Below the pieces are notes generated by a model. The model was not told the DNA's origin, did no database searches, and saw nothing but the letters and a program-made list of their open reading frames with translations. A stretch of DNA of 64,000 bases, taken from assembly GCA_020632795.1 (NCBI GenBank), contig JACKEV010000025.1, positions 1 through 64,000 of the forward strand, in the 5' to 3' direction. Both the position numbers and the translations under genes were made by a program. Shown here one piece after another: positions 16,330-25,626 of the stretch (within the stretch, counting starts at the first letter, position 1; every line of letters begins with the position of its first letter). The DNA is from Alphaproteobacteria bacterium. GTDB lineage: Bacteria; Myxococcota_A; UBA796; CAJQPC01.

Positions 16330-16491
16330 GAGCCTGTGAGCCGATCTCCTCCCATCGCCTCGCGCCCGCTCTCCTTCGCCATGCGGTGCGCCAAGACCTT
16401 GAAAGGACTCAAGCCCTGTCTGCGGCCCTGGCGCACCACTTGGCTCGGATTTCGAGCGTGAGGCTCGGTCCGTCGATCGGCTCACAGGCTC
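16330..16491. mobile_element. MITE-like element, 162 bp with perfect 17-bp terminal inverted repeats
   Basis: GAGCCTGTGAGCCGATC at 16330-16346 is exactly inverted at 16475-16491. The 128 bp between encode no convincing protein. The left end abuts the stop codon of the methyltransferase/reductase gene. The right end runs into the Tat signal of the next gene. The size and ends fit a non-autonomous IS derivative. No obvious target duplication flanks it. A folded RNA leader or terminator is the alternative explanation, because the arms could pair in the transcript. Confidence 0.55.
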
Positions 16492-16937
16492 TTCGGCTCT
16501 CCCGCCGGCAGGCGCTGGGGTTTCTCGCCGGGGGCGCCGCCCTCGCCCTGGGCGGCGCGCCGCTGGCCACAACCGACGAGCGCGCTGTGCTCGCGGCGGT
16601 GGCAGCCCGTCTGTTCCTCGGCAGCCCGGGGGCCGGAGATGCCCGTGTCGTCGATGCTTCCATGGCCTGCCTCTCCGCGCTGCCGGTGGCGACGCGCCTT
16701 CAGGTGCGCGGGCTGCTGCGGGCCGTACAGTGGGAGCCGCTGACCCGCTACGGCGGGCGGTTCACCGAGCTGTCGCATGAACAGCAGGATGATTTTCTGC
16801 GACAGCTTGCGACGTCAGATCATTATCTGCGACGCTTGATGTTTCACGGGCTCAAGCAGCTCTGCGCCATGGGCCACTACCAGCATGACCGCGCCTGGGG
16901 CGTCATGGGCTACGGCGGCCCCCTGGTCCGGCCGTGA
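16458..16937 (+). CDS. Tat-exported small subunit (gluconate 2-dehydrogenase subunit 3-like) of a GMC oxidoreductase
   Basis: A 159-residue protein. The only plausible start in frame is GTG 16458, which lies inside the inverted-repeat element. It is followed by a twin-arginine signal, SRRQALGFLAGGAALALGG. The mature part (VLAAVAARLFLGSPGAGDAR, then DDFLRQLATSDHYLRRLMFH and WGVMGYGGPLVRP) resembles the gamma subunit of periplasmic membrane-bound dehydrogenases, which accompanies an FAD-containing GMC subunit and is needed for its export or stability. Its TGA overlaps the GTG of the GMC gene, so the two are translationally coupled. The partner lacks its own signal and probably rides across with this protein. 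Confidence 0.7.
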   Translation: MRLGPSIGSQALRLSRRQALGFLAGGAALALGGAPLATTDERAVLAAVAARLFLGSPGAGDARVVDASMACLSALPVATRLQVRGLLRAVQWEPLTRYGGRFTELSHEQQDDFLRQLATSDHYLRRLMFHGLKQLCAMGHYQHDRAWGVMGYGGPLVRP

Positions 16938-18433
16938 TCGGCCCCGGCTTCCACCACGCCGAGGGCCCGCTGCGCCTGGAGGCCCGGGTGGTCGTGGTGG
17001 GCAGCGGCGCCGGGGGCGCGGCCGCCGCCGATCGGCTCGCGGCGGCCGGCGTCGACGTGCTCGTCCTGGAGATGGGTCGGCAGGAGGCCCCCGCCACGTT
17101 CACCCAGCGCGAGGAGCAGATGTTCCCCCGCTTGTTCCAGGACGCCGGGGGGCGGACCACCCTGGACGGCGCCATCACCGTGCTCCAGGGCAAGGGCGTG
17201 GGGGGCAGCACCCTCCACAACCTCAACCTGTGCAAGCGCGTCGAGCCCGAGCTGCTCGACCGCTGGGCCAGCGACCGGGGCCTGCCCGAGCTGCCCCAGC
17301 GCCTGAGCGCGGCGTATGAGGCCGTGGAGCAGGATCTCTCGGTCGGCCCGGTGCCCGAGGCCATGATCAACCGCAACAACCAGCTCTTCCGCGCGGGCGC
17401 CCAGGCCCTGGGCTGGGCGAACGGGCCGCTGAAGCACAACCGGGTCGGCTGCATCGGCTCGGGCTTCTGCGAGCTGGGGTGCGCCTACAACGCCAAGATG
17501 AACGCCGCCCGGGTGCTGCTGCCCCGCGCGGTGGCCGCCGGGGCGCGGGTGGTCACCGGCGTGCGCGTGGAGCGCGTCCGCCACCGCTTCGGGCGAGCGG
17601 TCGGGGTCCGCGGGGTCACCGCCCAGGGCCACCCGGTGACCGTCGACGCGCGCCACGTGGTGCTGGCGGCCTCAGCGACCGGCTCCCCCGCGCTGCTGGT
17701 GGCCTCCGGGCTGCGGGACCGCTGGGGGCAGGTGGGCGCGCACCTGCACATCCACCCCGGGGGCACGGTCGGCGCCCTGTTCGAGCAGCCCGTGCGGGGC
17801 TGGCAGGGCATCCCACAGTCCTGGGAGTGTACGCAGCTCCTCCACCCCACCGACCCGGCGCGGCGGGTGTGGCTGCTGCCGGTCTTCGGCCACCCCGTCG
17901 CGACCGCAGCGCTGCTGCCGGGCTTCGGAGAGGCCCACACCCGGCTCCTCTCCCGCTTCGAACACCTCGCCGCCGCAACCGCGATGCTGCACGACTACAG
18001 CGCCGGCCGGGTCAGCGCCGACCGGCGGGGCCGGCCCCTCATCCGCTATCAGGTGGACGCCGCCGACCGCGCCGCGATGGCGCAGGGCCTGGCCGCCGCC
18101 GCGCAGATCCTGCTGGCGGCAGGCGCTGAGGTCGCCGTCATCCCCTACGCCCGGCCCGCCGAGCTGCGCACCCAGGACGAGGCGCGCCAGGCCGCCGACC
18201 GCGCGGTGCGGCGGCTGGACCCGCCCCTGGCCGCCGTGCACCCCATGGGCAGCCTGCGCATGGGGGCCGACCCCCGAACCAGCGCCTGCGACGGCCTCGG
18301 CCGCCTGCACGGCGCGCGGCGGATCTGGGTGGCGGACGGCTCACTGATGCCCAGCTCCACGGGGGGCCCGCCCCAGCTCACCATCTACGCCCTGGGGCGC
18401 CTGGTCGGCGAGGCCCTGGTTCAGGTGGCCTGA
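16934..18433 (+). CDS. FAD-dependent GMC-family oxidoreductase
   Basis: A 499-residue flavoprotein. The N-terminal dinucleotide fold is VVVVGSGAGGAAAADRL followed by VDVLVLEMG. The next typical GMC segments are LQGKGVGGSTLHNLNLCKR and SGFCELGCAYNAKMN. The C-terminal active-site region is HPMGSLRMGADP and VADGSLMPSSTGGPPQLTIY. Such enzymes oxidise alcohols, sugars or sterols; the substrate is not evident. It overlaps the Tat small-subunit gene by 4 bp, which suggests a periplasmic heterodimer similar to gluconate or alcohol dehydrogenases. No cytochrome c subunit is adjacent. The 3' end overlaps the convergent phosphoesterase gene by 13 bp. Confidence 0.85.
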   Translation: MIGPGFHHAEGPLRLEARVVVVGSGAGGAAAADRLAAAGVDVLVLEMGRQEAPATFTQREEQMFPRLFQDAGGRTTLDGAITVLQGKGVGGSTLHNLNLCKRVEPELLDRWASDRGLPELPQRLSAAYEAVEQDLSVGPVPEAMINRNNQLFRAGAQALGWANGPLKHNRVGCIGSGFCELGCAYNAKMNAARVLLPRAVAAGARVVTGVRVERVRHRFGRAVGVRGVTAQGHPVTVDARHVVLAASATGSPALLVASGLRDRWGQVGAHLHIHPGGTVGALFEQPVRGWQGIPQSWECTQLLHPTDPARRVWLLPVFGHPVATAALLPGFGEAHTRLLSRFEHLAAATAMLHDYSAGRVSADRRGRPLIRYQVDAADRAAMAQGLAAAAQILLAAGAEVAVIPYARPAELRTQDEARQAADRAVRRLDPPLAAVHPMGSLRMGADPRTSACDGLGRLHGARRIWVADGSLMPSSTGGPPQLTIYALGRLVGEALVQVA

Positions 18434-19068
18434 CGGCGCCCGCCACCGGGCTCCCGCCACACCTTGCGGGCCGGCACCACGATGAGCCGGTCCTCCTCGC
18501 GGATCCAGCCGCTCAACTCGCCGCCGTACACGCACCCGCTGTCCAGCCCGATGGCCACCGGCCGGCCGTCGACCTCGCGCCGGACCCGCTTGCGACGGGC
18601 GTCGTGGCCGAAGACCACCGTCTCGGGGCCCCGCCAGCCGGCGTCGTACCAGAACGGGTTGTCCGGGTCGCGGTCGTCGGGCCAGCGGCGCATGTTCAGG
18701 GCCATGTTGCGGGTGGTGCCCGGGACCCCCCGCATGGGGTGGACACCGGCGTGGACCACGATGAGGCCGGGCTCCTGGATGAACAGGGGGCGGCTGGCCA
18801 GCCAGCCCCGGACGTAGGGGGCGGAGGCCTTGAGGGCAGCGACGGCGGGGTGGTCGGATGGCCAGGCGCTCAGCACCAGCGCGTCGTGGTTGCCCAGCAC
18901 CGCCTCAGCGCCGACGTGCTGGATCACCCGCCAGACCCCCACCGGATCCGGGCCCTTGGTGAACAGATCGCCGACCAGGACCACCCGATCGGGTCGGGCC
19001 CGCGTGACCAGCTCGGCCAGCTCCTGGGCGCAGCCGTGTACGTCACCGACGAAGAGAGTCCGCATCAC
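18421..19068 (-). CDS. Metallophosphoesterase (ApaH/PrpA-like)
   Basis: A 215-residue calcineurin-like phosphoesterase, probably cytosolic. The dimetal motifs are present in order: GDVHGC near the N-terminus, GDLFTKGPD, GNHD, VVHAGVHP and FGHDARRK, ending with GLDSGCVYGG. This order matches the symmetrical Ap4A hydrolase and Ser/Thr/Tyr protein phosphatase (PrpA) branch. Start is GTG 19068 or ATG 19065. Dinucleoside polyphosphate hydrolysis and protein dephosphorylation are both possible. Confidence 0.85.
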   Translation of the reverse strand: MMRTLFVGDVHGCAQELAELVTRARPDRVVLVGDLFTKGPDPVGVWRVIQHVGAEAVLGNHDALVLSAWPSDHPAVAALKASAPYVRGWLASRPLFIQEPGLIVVHAGVHPMRGVPGTTRNMALNMRRWPDDRDPDNPFWYDAGWRGPETVVFGHDARRKRVRREVDGRPVAIGLDSGCVYGGELSGWIREEDRLIVVPARKVWREPGGGRRQAT

Positions 19069-19125
19069 CCCTCCCCTAACCCGGGGGGTGTAGACTGCTC
19101 AGGGTCAGGATGACCTGGAGGCCCC

Positions 19126-21486
19126 ATGACGCGCACCATCCTCCCCCTCATGCTCCTCCTCGCCGCAGGCTGCACCAACAAGGAGGTCGACCCCGGCACG
19201 GACTCAGGGATCGGCACGGACAGCGGGAACGGCAGCGACTCCGGCGACCTCATCGACAACGACGGCGACGGCTCTGCAGCCGGCGAGGACTGCGACGACA
19301 ACAACGCGGACGTGTTCCCCGGCGCCGAGGAGGTCTGCGACGGCGTCGACAACAACTGCGACGGGGCGGTGGACGAGGGGGTCACCACCACCTGGTACGG
19401 CGACGCCGACGCCGACGGCTACGGCGACGACGCCGCCGCGGTGGAGGCCTGCGCCCAGCCGGACGGCACCGCCGCGGTGGGCGGAGACTGTGACGACGGC
19501 GACCCCGCCTTCCACCCGGGCGCGGCCGAGGACGACTGCGCCGACCCCAACGACTACAACTGCGACGGCAGCGTGGGCTACGCCGACGCCGACGGCGACG
19601 GCTTCGCGGCCTGTGAGGAGTGCGACGACGACGACCCCGCCATCCACCCCGACGCCGCAGAGGTATGCGACGGCGTCGACAACGACTGCGACGCCCTGGT
19701 CGACGACGACGACGACAGCCTCGACACCTCCACGCAGTCGACCTTCTACATGGACGACGACGGGGACGGCTACGGGGATCCCGACGACGCCGTGCAGGCC
19801 TGCGAGGCGCCCTCCGGCGCCACCACCGACAGCAGCGACTGCGACGACGCAGACGCCGCCGTCAACCCCGCCGCCTCCGAGGTCTGCGACGGCGTCGACA
19901 ACGACTGCGACGCCCTGGTCGACGACGACGACGACAGTCTCGACACCTCCACCCAGGCCACCTGGTACGCCGACGGCGACGGCGATGGCTACGGAGACCC
20001 CGACAGCGCCACGGCCTCCTGCACCCAGGCCTCCGGCACCGTCTCGGACAGCTCGGACTGCGACGACGCCGACGCCGCCGTCAACCCCGCCGCCACCGAG
20101 GTCTGCGACGGCGTCGACAACGACTGCGACGGGGTGACCGACCCGCCCAGCGCCGCGGACGCCGACACCTGGTACGCGGACAGCGACGGCGACGGCTTCG
20201 GGGACGCCTCCAATCCATCTGTCGCATGTGATACACCCAGCGGGTACACCGATGATGACAACGACTGTGACGACACCGACGGCGCGGTGAACCCCGACGC
20301 CGTCGAGGTCTGCGACAGCGTCGACAACGACTGCGACGGGGTGACCGACCCGGATGACGCCTGGTGGGACACCGCCTGGGCCTACCGGATCCCGGTCACC
20401 GTGACCGCCGCCGCGACCGATGTGGACGGCCCGCCCGTCGCCGTGGACGTCGACTTCCGCGCCGCCCTGGACAGCCTGGGGGACAGCGGGAGCTTCAACG
20501 AGGACTCGGTGCGGGTGGTCCTCCAGGACTGCGCCGCCGGCCAGCCGGAGCTGCCCAGCCAGTTCGAGGACGAGGTCTGGGGCCTGTTCGACAAGGCCGA
20601 CCACCGCGACCCCGCCAGCGACGAGGCGGGCGCGGTGCTCTTCCTGTACGACACCGACGGGGACTACACCAGCCTGGAGACCCTCGCGGCCTCGGGCACG
20701 GCCGCGTTGGCGATCTACTTCGACACCACCGGCAGCGCCCCCGGCTACACCACCGGCCTGAGCGCGACGGTCACCGAGCTGAGCAACGACGACTCCACCG
20801 CCACCTTCGACACCAGCGCGGGCGGGCTGCTGGGCGGCTTCACCTACGACGGGAGCGTGAACCTGACCTCCCAGGTCACCTCCTGCTGCGGGAACGGCGC
20901 CTACACGTCCTCCTGGAGCAACACGCCGATGTACACCACCGGCACCACCGCGCTGGCGGTGGACGGCCCCGTGGTCGCGGCCATCGAGAGCGAGGCCAGC
21001 CTCACCGGCTACGACGTCCGCTACACCTACTGGATGTTCGACGGGCGCCCCGAGCTGTGGGCCAAGGTGTGGGCCGAGACCACCGCCAGCACCACCTTCG
21101 GCCACGCCACCGACAGCGCCAACGGCCTCCGCCCCTGGGAGAGCCAGCAGACCGACATCAGCAGCGGCGCGGCCTTCACCATCGACACGAACCTGCTCTA
21201 CGGCGACACCGCCGGCAGCAGCCACGGCCTGGCCTTCGGCTACGCCCAGCCCCCCACCTACGTGACGTCCCTCTCTGTCTACGATCCCTACCTCATCGCC
21301 ATCGCGGACGACTGGGCCGGCTTCGGCGGCGGCACGCCCCAGACGGTGGCGTCCGGCACCACCTTCCTCGACAACATCGTGATGGTGAACGTGCCCCACA
21401 CCGGCGCCTTCTCGGACGTCCAGGACACCCTGTTCGGCCTGATGGAGGGGATCTCGGTGAGCCAGGGAGCGGCCGAGGCGCCCTGA
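19126..21486 (+). CDS. MopE-repeat lipoprotein with C-terminal DUF2341-like domain
   Basis: A 786-residue lipoprotein with lipobox LLAAGC (Cys16), followed by an Asp/Ser/Gly linker. Residues about 45-410 are six or so copies of a 70-75-residue module, each with CDDxxxxxxP, CDGVDNDCDG and WYxDxDGDGYGD elements; the Asp loops suggest calcium or copper binding as proposed for MopE-like proteins. From DAWWDTAWAYRIPVTVT (about residue 414) onward the sequence resembles the DUF2341 beta-sandwich found in secreted proteins. Two modules are near-identical at DNA level, showing recent expansion. It is probably surface-exposed and may capture metal or adhere (inference). Confidence 0.8.
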   Translation: MTRTILPLMLLLAAGCTNKEVDPGTDSGIGTDSGNGSDSGDLIDNDGDGSAAGEDCDDNNADVFPGAEEVCDGVDNNCDGAVDEGVTTTWYGDADADGYGDDAAAVEACAQPDGTAAVGGDCDDGDPAFHPGAAEDDCADPNDYNCDGSVGYADADGDGFAACEECDDDDPAIHPDAAEVCDGVDNDCDALVDDDDDSLDTSTQSTFYMDDDGDGYGDPDDAVQACEAPSGATTDSSDCDDADAAVNPAASEVCDGVDNDCDALVDDDDDSLDTSTQATWYADGDGDGYGDPDSATASCTQASGTVSDSSDCDDADAAVNPAATEVCDGVDNDCDGVTDPPSAADADTWYADSDGDGFGDASNPSVACDTPSGYTDDDNDCDDTDGAVNPDAVEVCDSVDNDCDGVTDPDDAWWDTAWAYRIPVTVTAAATDVDGPPVAVDVDFRAALDSLGDSGSFNEDSVRVVLQDCAAGQPELPSQFEDEVWGLFDKADHRDPASDEAGAVLFLYDTDGDYTSLETLAASGTAALAIYFDTTGSAPGYTTGLSATVTELSNDDSTATFDTSAGGLLGGFTYDGSVNLTSQVTSCCGNGAYTSSWSNTPMYTTGTTALAVDGPVVAAIESEASLTGYDVRYTYWMFDGRPELWAKVWAETTASTTFGHATDSANGLRPWESQQTDISSGAAFTIDTNLLYGDTAGSSHGLAFGYAQPPTYVTSLSVYDPYLIAIADDWAGFGGGTPQTVASGTTFLDNIVMVNVPHTGAFSDVQDTLFGLMEGISVSQGAAEAP
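19660..19952 (+). repeat. Tandem MopE module duplication (219-bp period)
   Basis: A 74-bp segment at 19660-19733 recurs at 19879-19952 with two mismatches, exactly 219 bp (73 codons) apart. The rest of the 219-bp unit is also similar, and a third, more diverged unit follows. This is in-frame tandem duplication within the lipoprotein gene, able to change module number by recombination. Confidence 0.8.
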
Positions 21487-21525
21487 GGCGCTTGCGCGAC
21501 CTCGCGCGCGGGGCAGAATGGGGCC

Positions 21526-22845
21526 ATGCCGCTGCCGCCCGGATGTCGCCAGCCCCGCCTGATCCAGACCCTGCGCTGGATGCTCCGGCCCCTGCCCTTC
21601 CTGGAGGACTGCCGCGCGCGCCACGGCGAGGTGTTCAGCGTGCGCATGCACGTCTTCGGAGACGCCGTGTTCATCGCGGATCCGGAGGACATCAAGGCGG
21701 TGTTCACCGCGCGGCCCGACGCCATCGGGCCGGGCACGGGCAACCAGATGCTGGAGCCCATCCTCGGCAAGGGCTCGCTGATCCTGCTGGACGGCGCCCC
21801 CCACCGCGACGAGCGCCGCCTGCTCGCCCCGCCCTTCCACGGCGAGCGCATGCGGGCCTACGGCGCCCTGATCGCGCGCGCGGCCCTGGCCCACACCCGC
21901 GACTGGACCCCCGGCCGGGAGCTGGCGGTGTTCACGCCGATGCAGACGGTGTCGCTGGACATCATCCTGCAGGCGGTGTTCGGGGTGGAGGACCCCCAGC
22001 GCGCTGCGGTCGCCCGCCGCGCCCTGGTGGACATGCTCGATTCGATTTTGCCCATCACCGTGTTCCTCAAGCTCCTCCAACGGTCCTGGGGGCCCTGGGG
22101 GCGGCTGATGGAGGCGCGCCAGCGGGTCTACGCGGTCATCGACGAGGAGATCGCCCGGCGCCGCGACGCCCCCGAGGTCCAGCGGGAGGACATCCTCTCG
22201 CTGATGATGTCGGCCCGCTACGAGGGCGGCGGCGAGATGAGCGACCAGGCCCTGCGCGACGAGATGCTCTCCATGCTGCTGGCCGGGCACGAGACCTCCA
22301 CGACCTCGCTGGCCTGGGCCATCTACTGGGTCTTGTCCGAGCCCGAGGTGACCGAGCGGCTGCGCGCCGAGCTGGACGCCACCGACGGCTCCCCCGCGGC
22401 GCTGGCCGCGTGCCCCTACCTGGAGGCGGTCTGCAACGAGACCCTGCGCATCCACCCGATGATCCCCATCGTCAGCCGGGTCGCGCGCAAGCCGGTCACC
22501 TTGGGGGGCCACACCATCGAGCCCGGCACGGGCATCTTCCCCTGCACCTACCTGGCCCATCGCCGCCCGGAGACCTGGCCCGAGCCGGCCCGGTTCCAGC
22601 CCGAGCGCTTCCTGAAGCATAAATTCACGCCCTATGAGTTCATCCCCTTCGGCGGGGGCAGCCGCCGCTGCATCGGCATGGCTTTCGCGCTCTACGAGAT
22701 GAAGATCGTGCTGGGCACGCTGTTCCGGGTCTTTGACCTCGAGCTGGCCACCCCCGGGCCGCCGCGCACCGTGCGCCGCAACCTCACCCTGGCTCCCCGC
22801 GACGGCACCGTGGTGCGCGTGAAAGCGAAGCGCGCGCTTGGGTAG
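21526..22845 (+). CDS. Cytochrome P450 monooxygenase
   Basis: A 439-residue soluble P450. All diagnostic motifs are present: the I-helix A253-GHETS for oxygen activation, ExxR at E305 (ETLR), the PERF segment in FQPERFLKHKF, and the heme loop FGGGSRRCIG with the thiolate ligand Cys382. The overall style (LLLDGAPHRDERRLLAPPFH, FIPFGGGSRRC) is closest to CYP110-like bacterial enzymes that hydroxylate fatty acids or terpenoids. The substrate is not inferable, and no ferredoxin or reductase is adjacent. Confidence 0.95.
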   Translation: MPLPPGCRQPRLIQTLRWMLRPLPFLEDCRARHGEVFSVRMHVFGDAVFIADPEDIKAVFTARPDAIGPGTGNQMLEPILGKGSLILLDGAPHRDERRLLAPPFHGERMRAYGALIARAALAHTRDWTPGRELAVFTPMQTVSLDIILQAVFGVEDPQRAAVARRALVDMLDSILPITVFLKLLQRSWGPWGRLMEARQRVYAVIDEEIARRRDAPEVQREDILSLMMSARYEGGGEMSDQALRDEMLSMLLAGHETSTTSLAWAIYWVLSEPEVTERLRAELDATDGSPAALAACPYLEAVCNETLRIHPMIPIVSRVARKPVTLGGHTIEPGTGIFPCTYLAHRRPETWPEPARFQPERFLKHKFTPYEFIPFGGGSRRCIGMAFALYEMKIVLGTLFRVFDLELATPGPPRTVRRNLTLAPRDGTVVRVKAKRALG

Positions 22846-22896
22846 TCCGCACCCGGCAGGTTAGAACCTGGGGAAACCCCCACCTGAGCTGCCTGG

Positions 22897-25626
22897 ATGT
22901 TCGAGGATCGCCTCCGCCGGATCGCCCGACGCTACGCCCTCAACCAGGAGTGCATCGAGGCGCTCTCCCGGCTCATCCAGGAGGCCGCCGAGGTCGGCTC
23001 CAACGCCACGCTGCCCTTCCCCATGGAGCCCACGCCCCCGGAGTTCGTCACCTCCACCTCGCTCTCCCTGTCCACGCCCTCCCGGGGCTCGATGCCCTCC
23101 ATCCCCTCCCGCCCGCGCCCGCCGGTGCCCACGGGCGACGGCGTCCCGCGCCTGGGCCGCTACGAGGTCGTCGAGCGCATCGGCTCCGGCGGCATGGGCG
23201 AGGTGTGGCGGGTCCACGACCCCGATCTGCACCGGGACATGGCCCTCAAGGTCATCCACCCCACGGTGGGCGTGAACCACCAGGACCTCGACCGCTTCGT
23301 GGAGGAGGCCCAGATCACCGCCCAGCTCCGCCACCCCAGCGTCGTGCCCGTCCACGAGCTGGGCCAGCTCACCGACGGGCGCATCTTCTTCACGATGGAG
23401 GAGGTGGTCGGGCGCACGATGTCCGAGGTCATCGCGGACGTGCACGAGGCCTCCCACGGCGGCCCCTGGCGCCCCTCCGCCGACGGCTGGACCTTCCGGC
23501 GCCTCATCGACGCCTTCCGGCGGCTGTGCGAGGGCGTGGCCTACGCCCACAGCCGGGGCGTGCTGCACCGGGACCTCAAGCCCTCCAACGTGATGCTGGG
23601 CGAGTTCGGCGAGGTGCGCATCCTGGACTGGGGGCTGGCGTGGCTGACCGGCGCCATCGGCGGCCTGCAGACCGCGCCGCCGCAGATCCTGGTGGAGGCC
23701 GGGGCGCGCACCGAGGTCGGCCTGCCGCGCGGCACCAACCGCCGGGTCGCCGGGACCCCCTCCTACATGGCGCCCGAGCAGGCCCGGGGCGAGCTGGCCC
23801 TGCTGGGCCCCACCGCCGACATCTACGCCCTGGGCGCGATCCTCTACAAGATCCTCTCCGGGCGGGCGCCATACCGGGGCAAGGACGGCAGCTCGGTGGT
23901 GCAGATGGTGCTCGCCGGCCCGCCGCTGCCGCCCCACCGCCCCTCGATCCTGTCCCGGCACACCGCCACCACCGGCGAGGGGGTCGACGGCCCCTCCCCC
24001 AACGTGCCCCTGGACCCCTACATCCCCGACGCCCTCCGTCAGATCTGCCAGCGCGCGATGGCCCGCCAGCCCCGCTCCCGCTACCCCGACGCGCTCCAGC
24101 TCGCCCGCGACGTCGGGGACTGGCTGGAGGGGCTGGAGCGGCGGGAGCAGGGCCTGGAGATGGTCGCCCGCGCCGAGTCCATCCTCCCCGACATCCGCCG
24201 CATGCGCCTGGACGCCCGCGCTCGGCGCGCCCAGGCCGAGCGCCTGCTCGATCATGTCCGGGAGCACGAGCCCGTCGAGCGCAAGCTGCCCGCCTGGGAC
24301 CTCCAGGATCTCGCCGACAAGCTGGACACCAAGGCGCGTATCAAGTCGGTGCAGGCCGTGCAGGTGCTCCAGGCCGCGCTCAGCTACGCGCCCGACCTGC
24401 GCGAGGCCCACGACCGCCTCGCCGACATCTACCGGGAGCGCCACGCCTCCGCCGAGGCGCGCCGCGACGCGCTGGGGGCCGCCCAGTGGGAGGTCCTGCT
24501 GCGCAACCACGACACCGGCCAGCACCGCAGCTACCTGGAGGGCGACGGCCTGCTGAGCCTGGTCACCGACCCGCCGGGGGCCACCGTCGAGCTGTACCGG
24601 TACGTCCGACGGGAGCGCCGCCTCCAGCCCGAGCGGATCCGCACCCTCGGGCCCACCCCCGTCCGCAAGCTGCCGCTGCGGCGGGGCTCCTACCTGCTGG
24701 TCATCACCGCACCCGGGCGCATCCCGGTGCGCTACCCCGTGCGCATCGAGCGGGAGCAGCACTGGGACGGCGCGCCCCCGGGGGGCGACAAGCCCCTGCC
24801 CATCCACCTCCCCGAGGTCGGCCAGCTCGATCCTGACGACGTCTACGTCCCCGCCGGGTGGTTCTTCTGCGGCGGCGACCCGGGCGCCTCGGGCTCGCTC
24901 CCGGGCCGCAAGGTCTGGCTGGACGCGTTCGTCGTCCGCCGCCACCCGGTCACCCACCAGGGCTACCTCGACTTCCTCAACGCCCTGGTGGACGAGGGCC
25001 GCGACGAGGAGGCCCTGAGCCTGGTCCCGCGCTTCGAGGGCTTCCTGTTCTACGGGCAGCGCGACGACGGACACTTCAGCATCCGCGAGGACGCCCGTGC
25101 GCTCCGGGTCATCCCGGACATGCCCGCCTTCATGATCGACTGGAACATGGCGATGGCCATGGCCGCCTGGCGCGCCCACACCACCGGCCAGCCCTGGACC
25201 CTGCCCGGCGACCTGGAGTGGGAGAAGGCCGCGCGGGGGGTCGACGGGCGGCGGCTGCCCTGGGGCGACTTCCTGGACCCGACCTGGTGCAACATGCGAG
25301 ACAGTCGGGACAAGCAGCCCTACCCGGCCCCGGTCTCAGCGTTCCCGGTGGATGAGGGACCGTACGGGGTGCGCGGCATGGCGGGCAACGTGATGGACTG
25401 GTGCCGGGACCCCTACCGCGCCTCCGGCCCCCCCATCCATGACGGTCAGGTGGACCGGGGCTGGGCGCTGGCCGAGGTCGACCCCGCCACGCCCCGGGTG
25501 GTGCGCGGCGGCCACTGGTACGGCGTCGGGCAGATCGCCTACGCCGCCCACCGCTACCGCCTCGATCCGGGCTTCACCGGCTACCTGATGGGCTTCCGCC
25601 TGGCCCGGCCCTACGGCAGGATCTGA
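22897..25626 (+). CDS. Ser/Thr protein kinase fused to a formylglycine-generating-enzyme (SUMF1-like) domain
   Basis: A 909-residue protein. After about 85 low-complexity residues, a Hanks-type kinase runs from about 88 to 400: YEVVERIGSGGMGEVW (Gly loop), MALKVI (Lys), H224-RDLKPSN (catalytic loop), DWG in place of DFG, and GTPSYMAPEQARG. A helical region (about 410-540, coiled-coil-like) and a PEGA-like beta segment (LLSLVTDPPGATVELYR) follow. Residues about 650-909 form an FGE-sulfatase/SUMF1-type C-type-lectin fold: VRRHPVTHQGYLDFLNAL, PWTLPGDLEWEKAARG and GMAGNVMDWCRD. The FGE part probably serves binding rather than catalysis in such fusions. No transmembrane segment is evident. The 3' end overlaps the convergent gene by 16 bp. 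Confidence 0.9.
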   Translation: MFEDRLRRIARRYALNQECIEALSRLIQEAAEVGSNATLPFPMEPTPPEFVTSTSLSLSTPSRGSMPSIPSRPRPPVPTGDGVPRLGRYEVVERIGSGGMGEVWRVHDPDLHRDMALKVIHPTVGVNHQDLDRFVEEAQITAQLRHPSVVPVHELGQLTDGRIFFTMEEVVGRTMSEVIADVHEASHGGPWRPSADGWTFRRLIDAFRRLCEGVAYAHSRGVLHRDLKPSNVMLGEFGEVRILDWGLAWLTGAIGGLQTAPPQILVEAGARTEVGLPRGTNRRVAGTPSYMAPEQARGELALLGPTADIYALGAILYKILSGRAPYRGKDGSSVVQMVLAGPPLPPHRPSILSRHTATTGEGVDGPSPNVPLDPYIPDALRQICQRAMARQPRSRYPDALQLARDVGDWLEGLERREQGLEMVARAESILPDIRRMRLDARARRAQAERLLDHVREHEPVERKLPAWDLQDLADKLDTKARIKSVQAVQVLQAALSYAPDLREAHDRLADIYRERHASAEARRDALGAAQWEVLLRNHDTGQHRSYLEGDGLLSLVTDPPGATVELYRYVRRERRLQPERIRTLGPTPVRKLPLRRGSYLLVITAPGRIPVRYPVRIEREQHWDGAPPGGDKPLPIHLPEVGQLDPDDVYVPAGWFFCGGDPGASGSLPGRKVWLDAFVVRRHPVTHQGYLDFLNALVDEGRDEEALSLVPRFEGFLFYGQRDDGHFSIREDARALRVIPDMPAFMIDWNMAMAMAAWRAHTTGQPWTLPGDLEWEKAARGVDGRRLPWGDFLDPTWCNMRDSRDKQPYPAPVSAFPVDEGPYGVRGMAGNVMDWCRDPYRASGPPIHDGQVDRGWALAEVDPATPRVVRGGHWYGVGQIAYAAHRYRLDPGFTGYLMGFRLARPYGRI

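Noticed and set aside
19300..20360. Possible CRISPR or satellite from recurring CGACGGCGTCGACAACGAC segments
   Set aside because: They are codon-level repeats of MopE modules in one reading frame, with variable intervening coding sequence.
19204..22620. 1138-codon minus-strand open frame over the MopE lipoprotein and P450 genes
   Set aside because: It is antisense to two well-supported genes and its translation is Val/Gly/His-rich low-complexity text caused by codon bias in GC-rich DNA.
22861..25179. 772-codon minus-strand frame opposite the kinase gene
   Set aside because: Antisense shadow of a kinase with all motifs on the plus strand.
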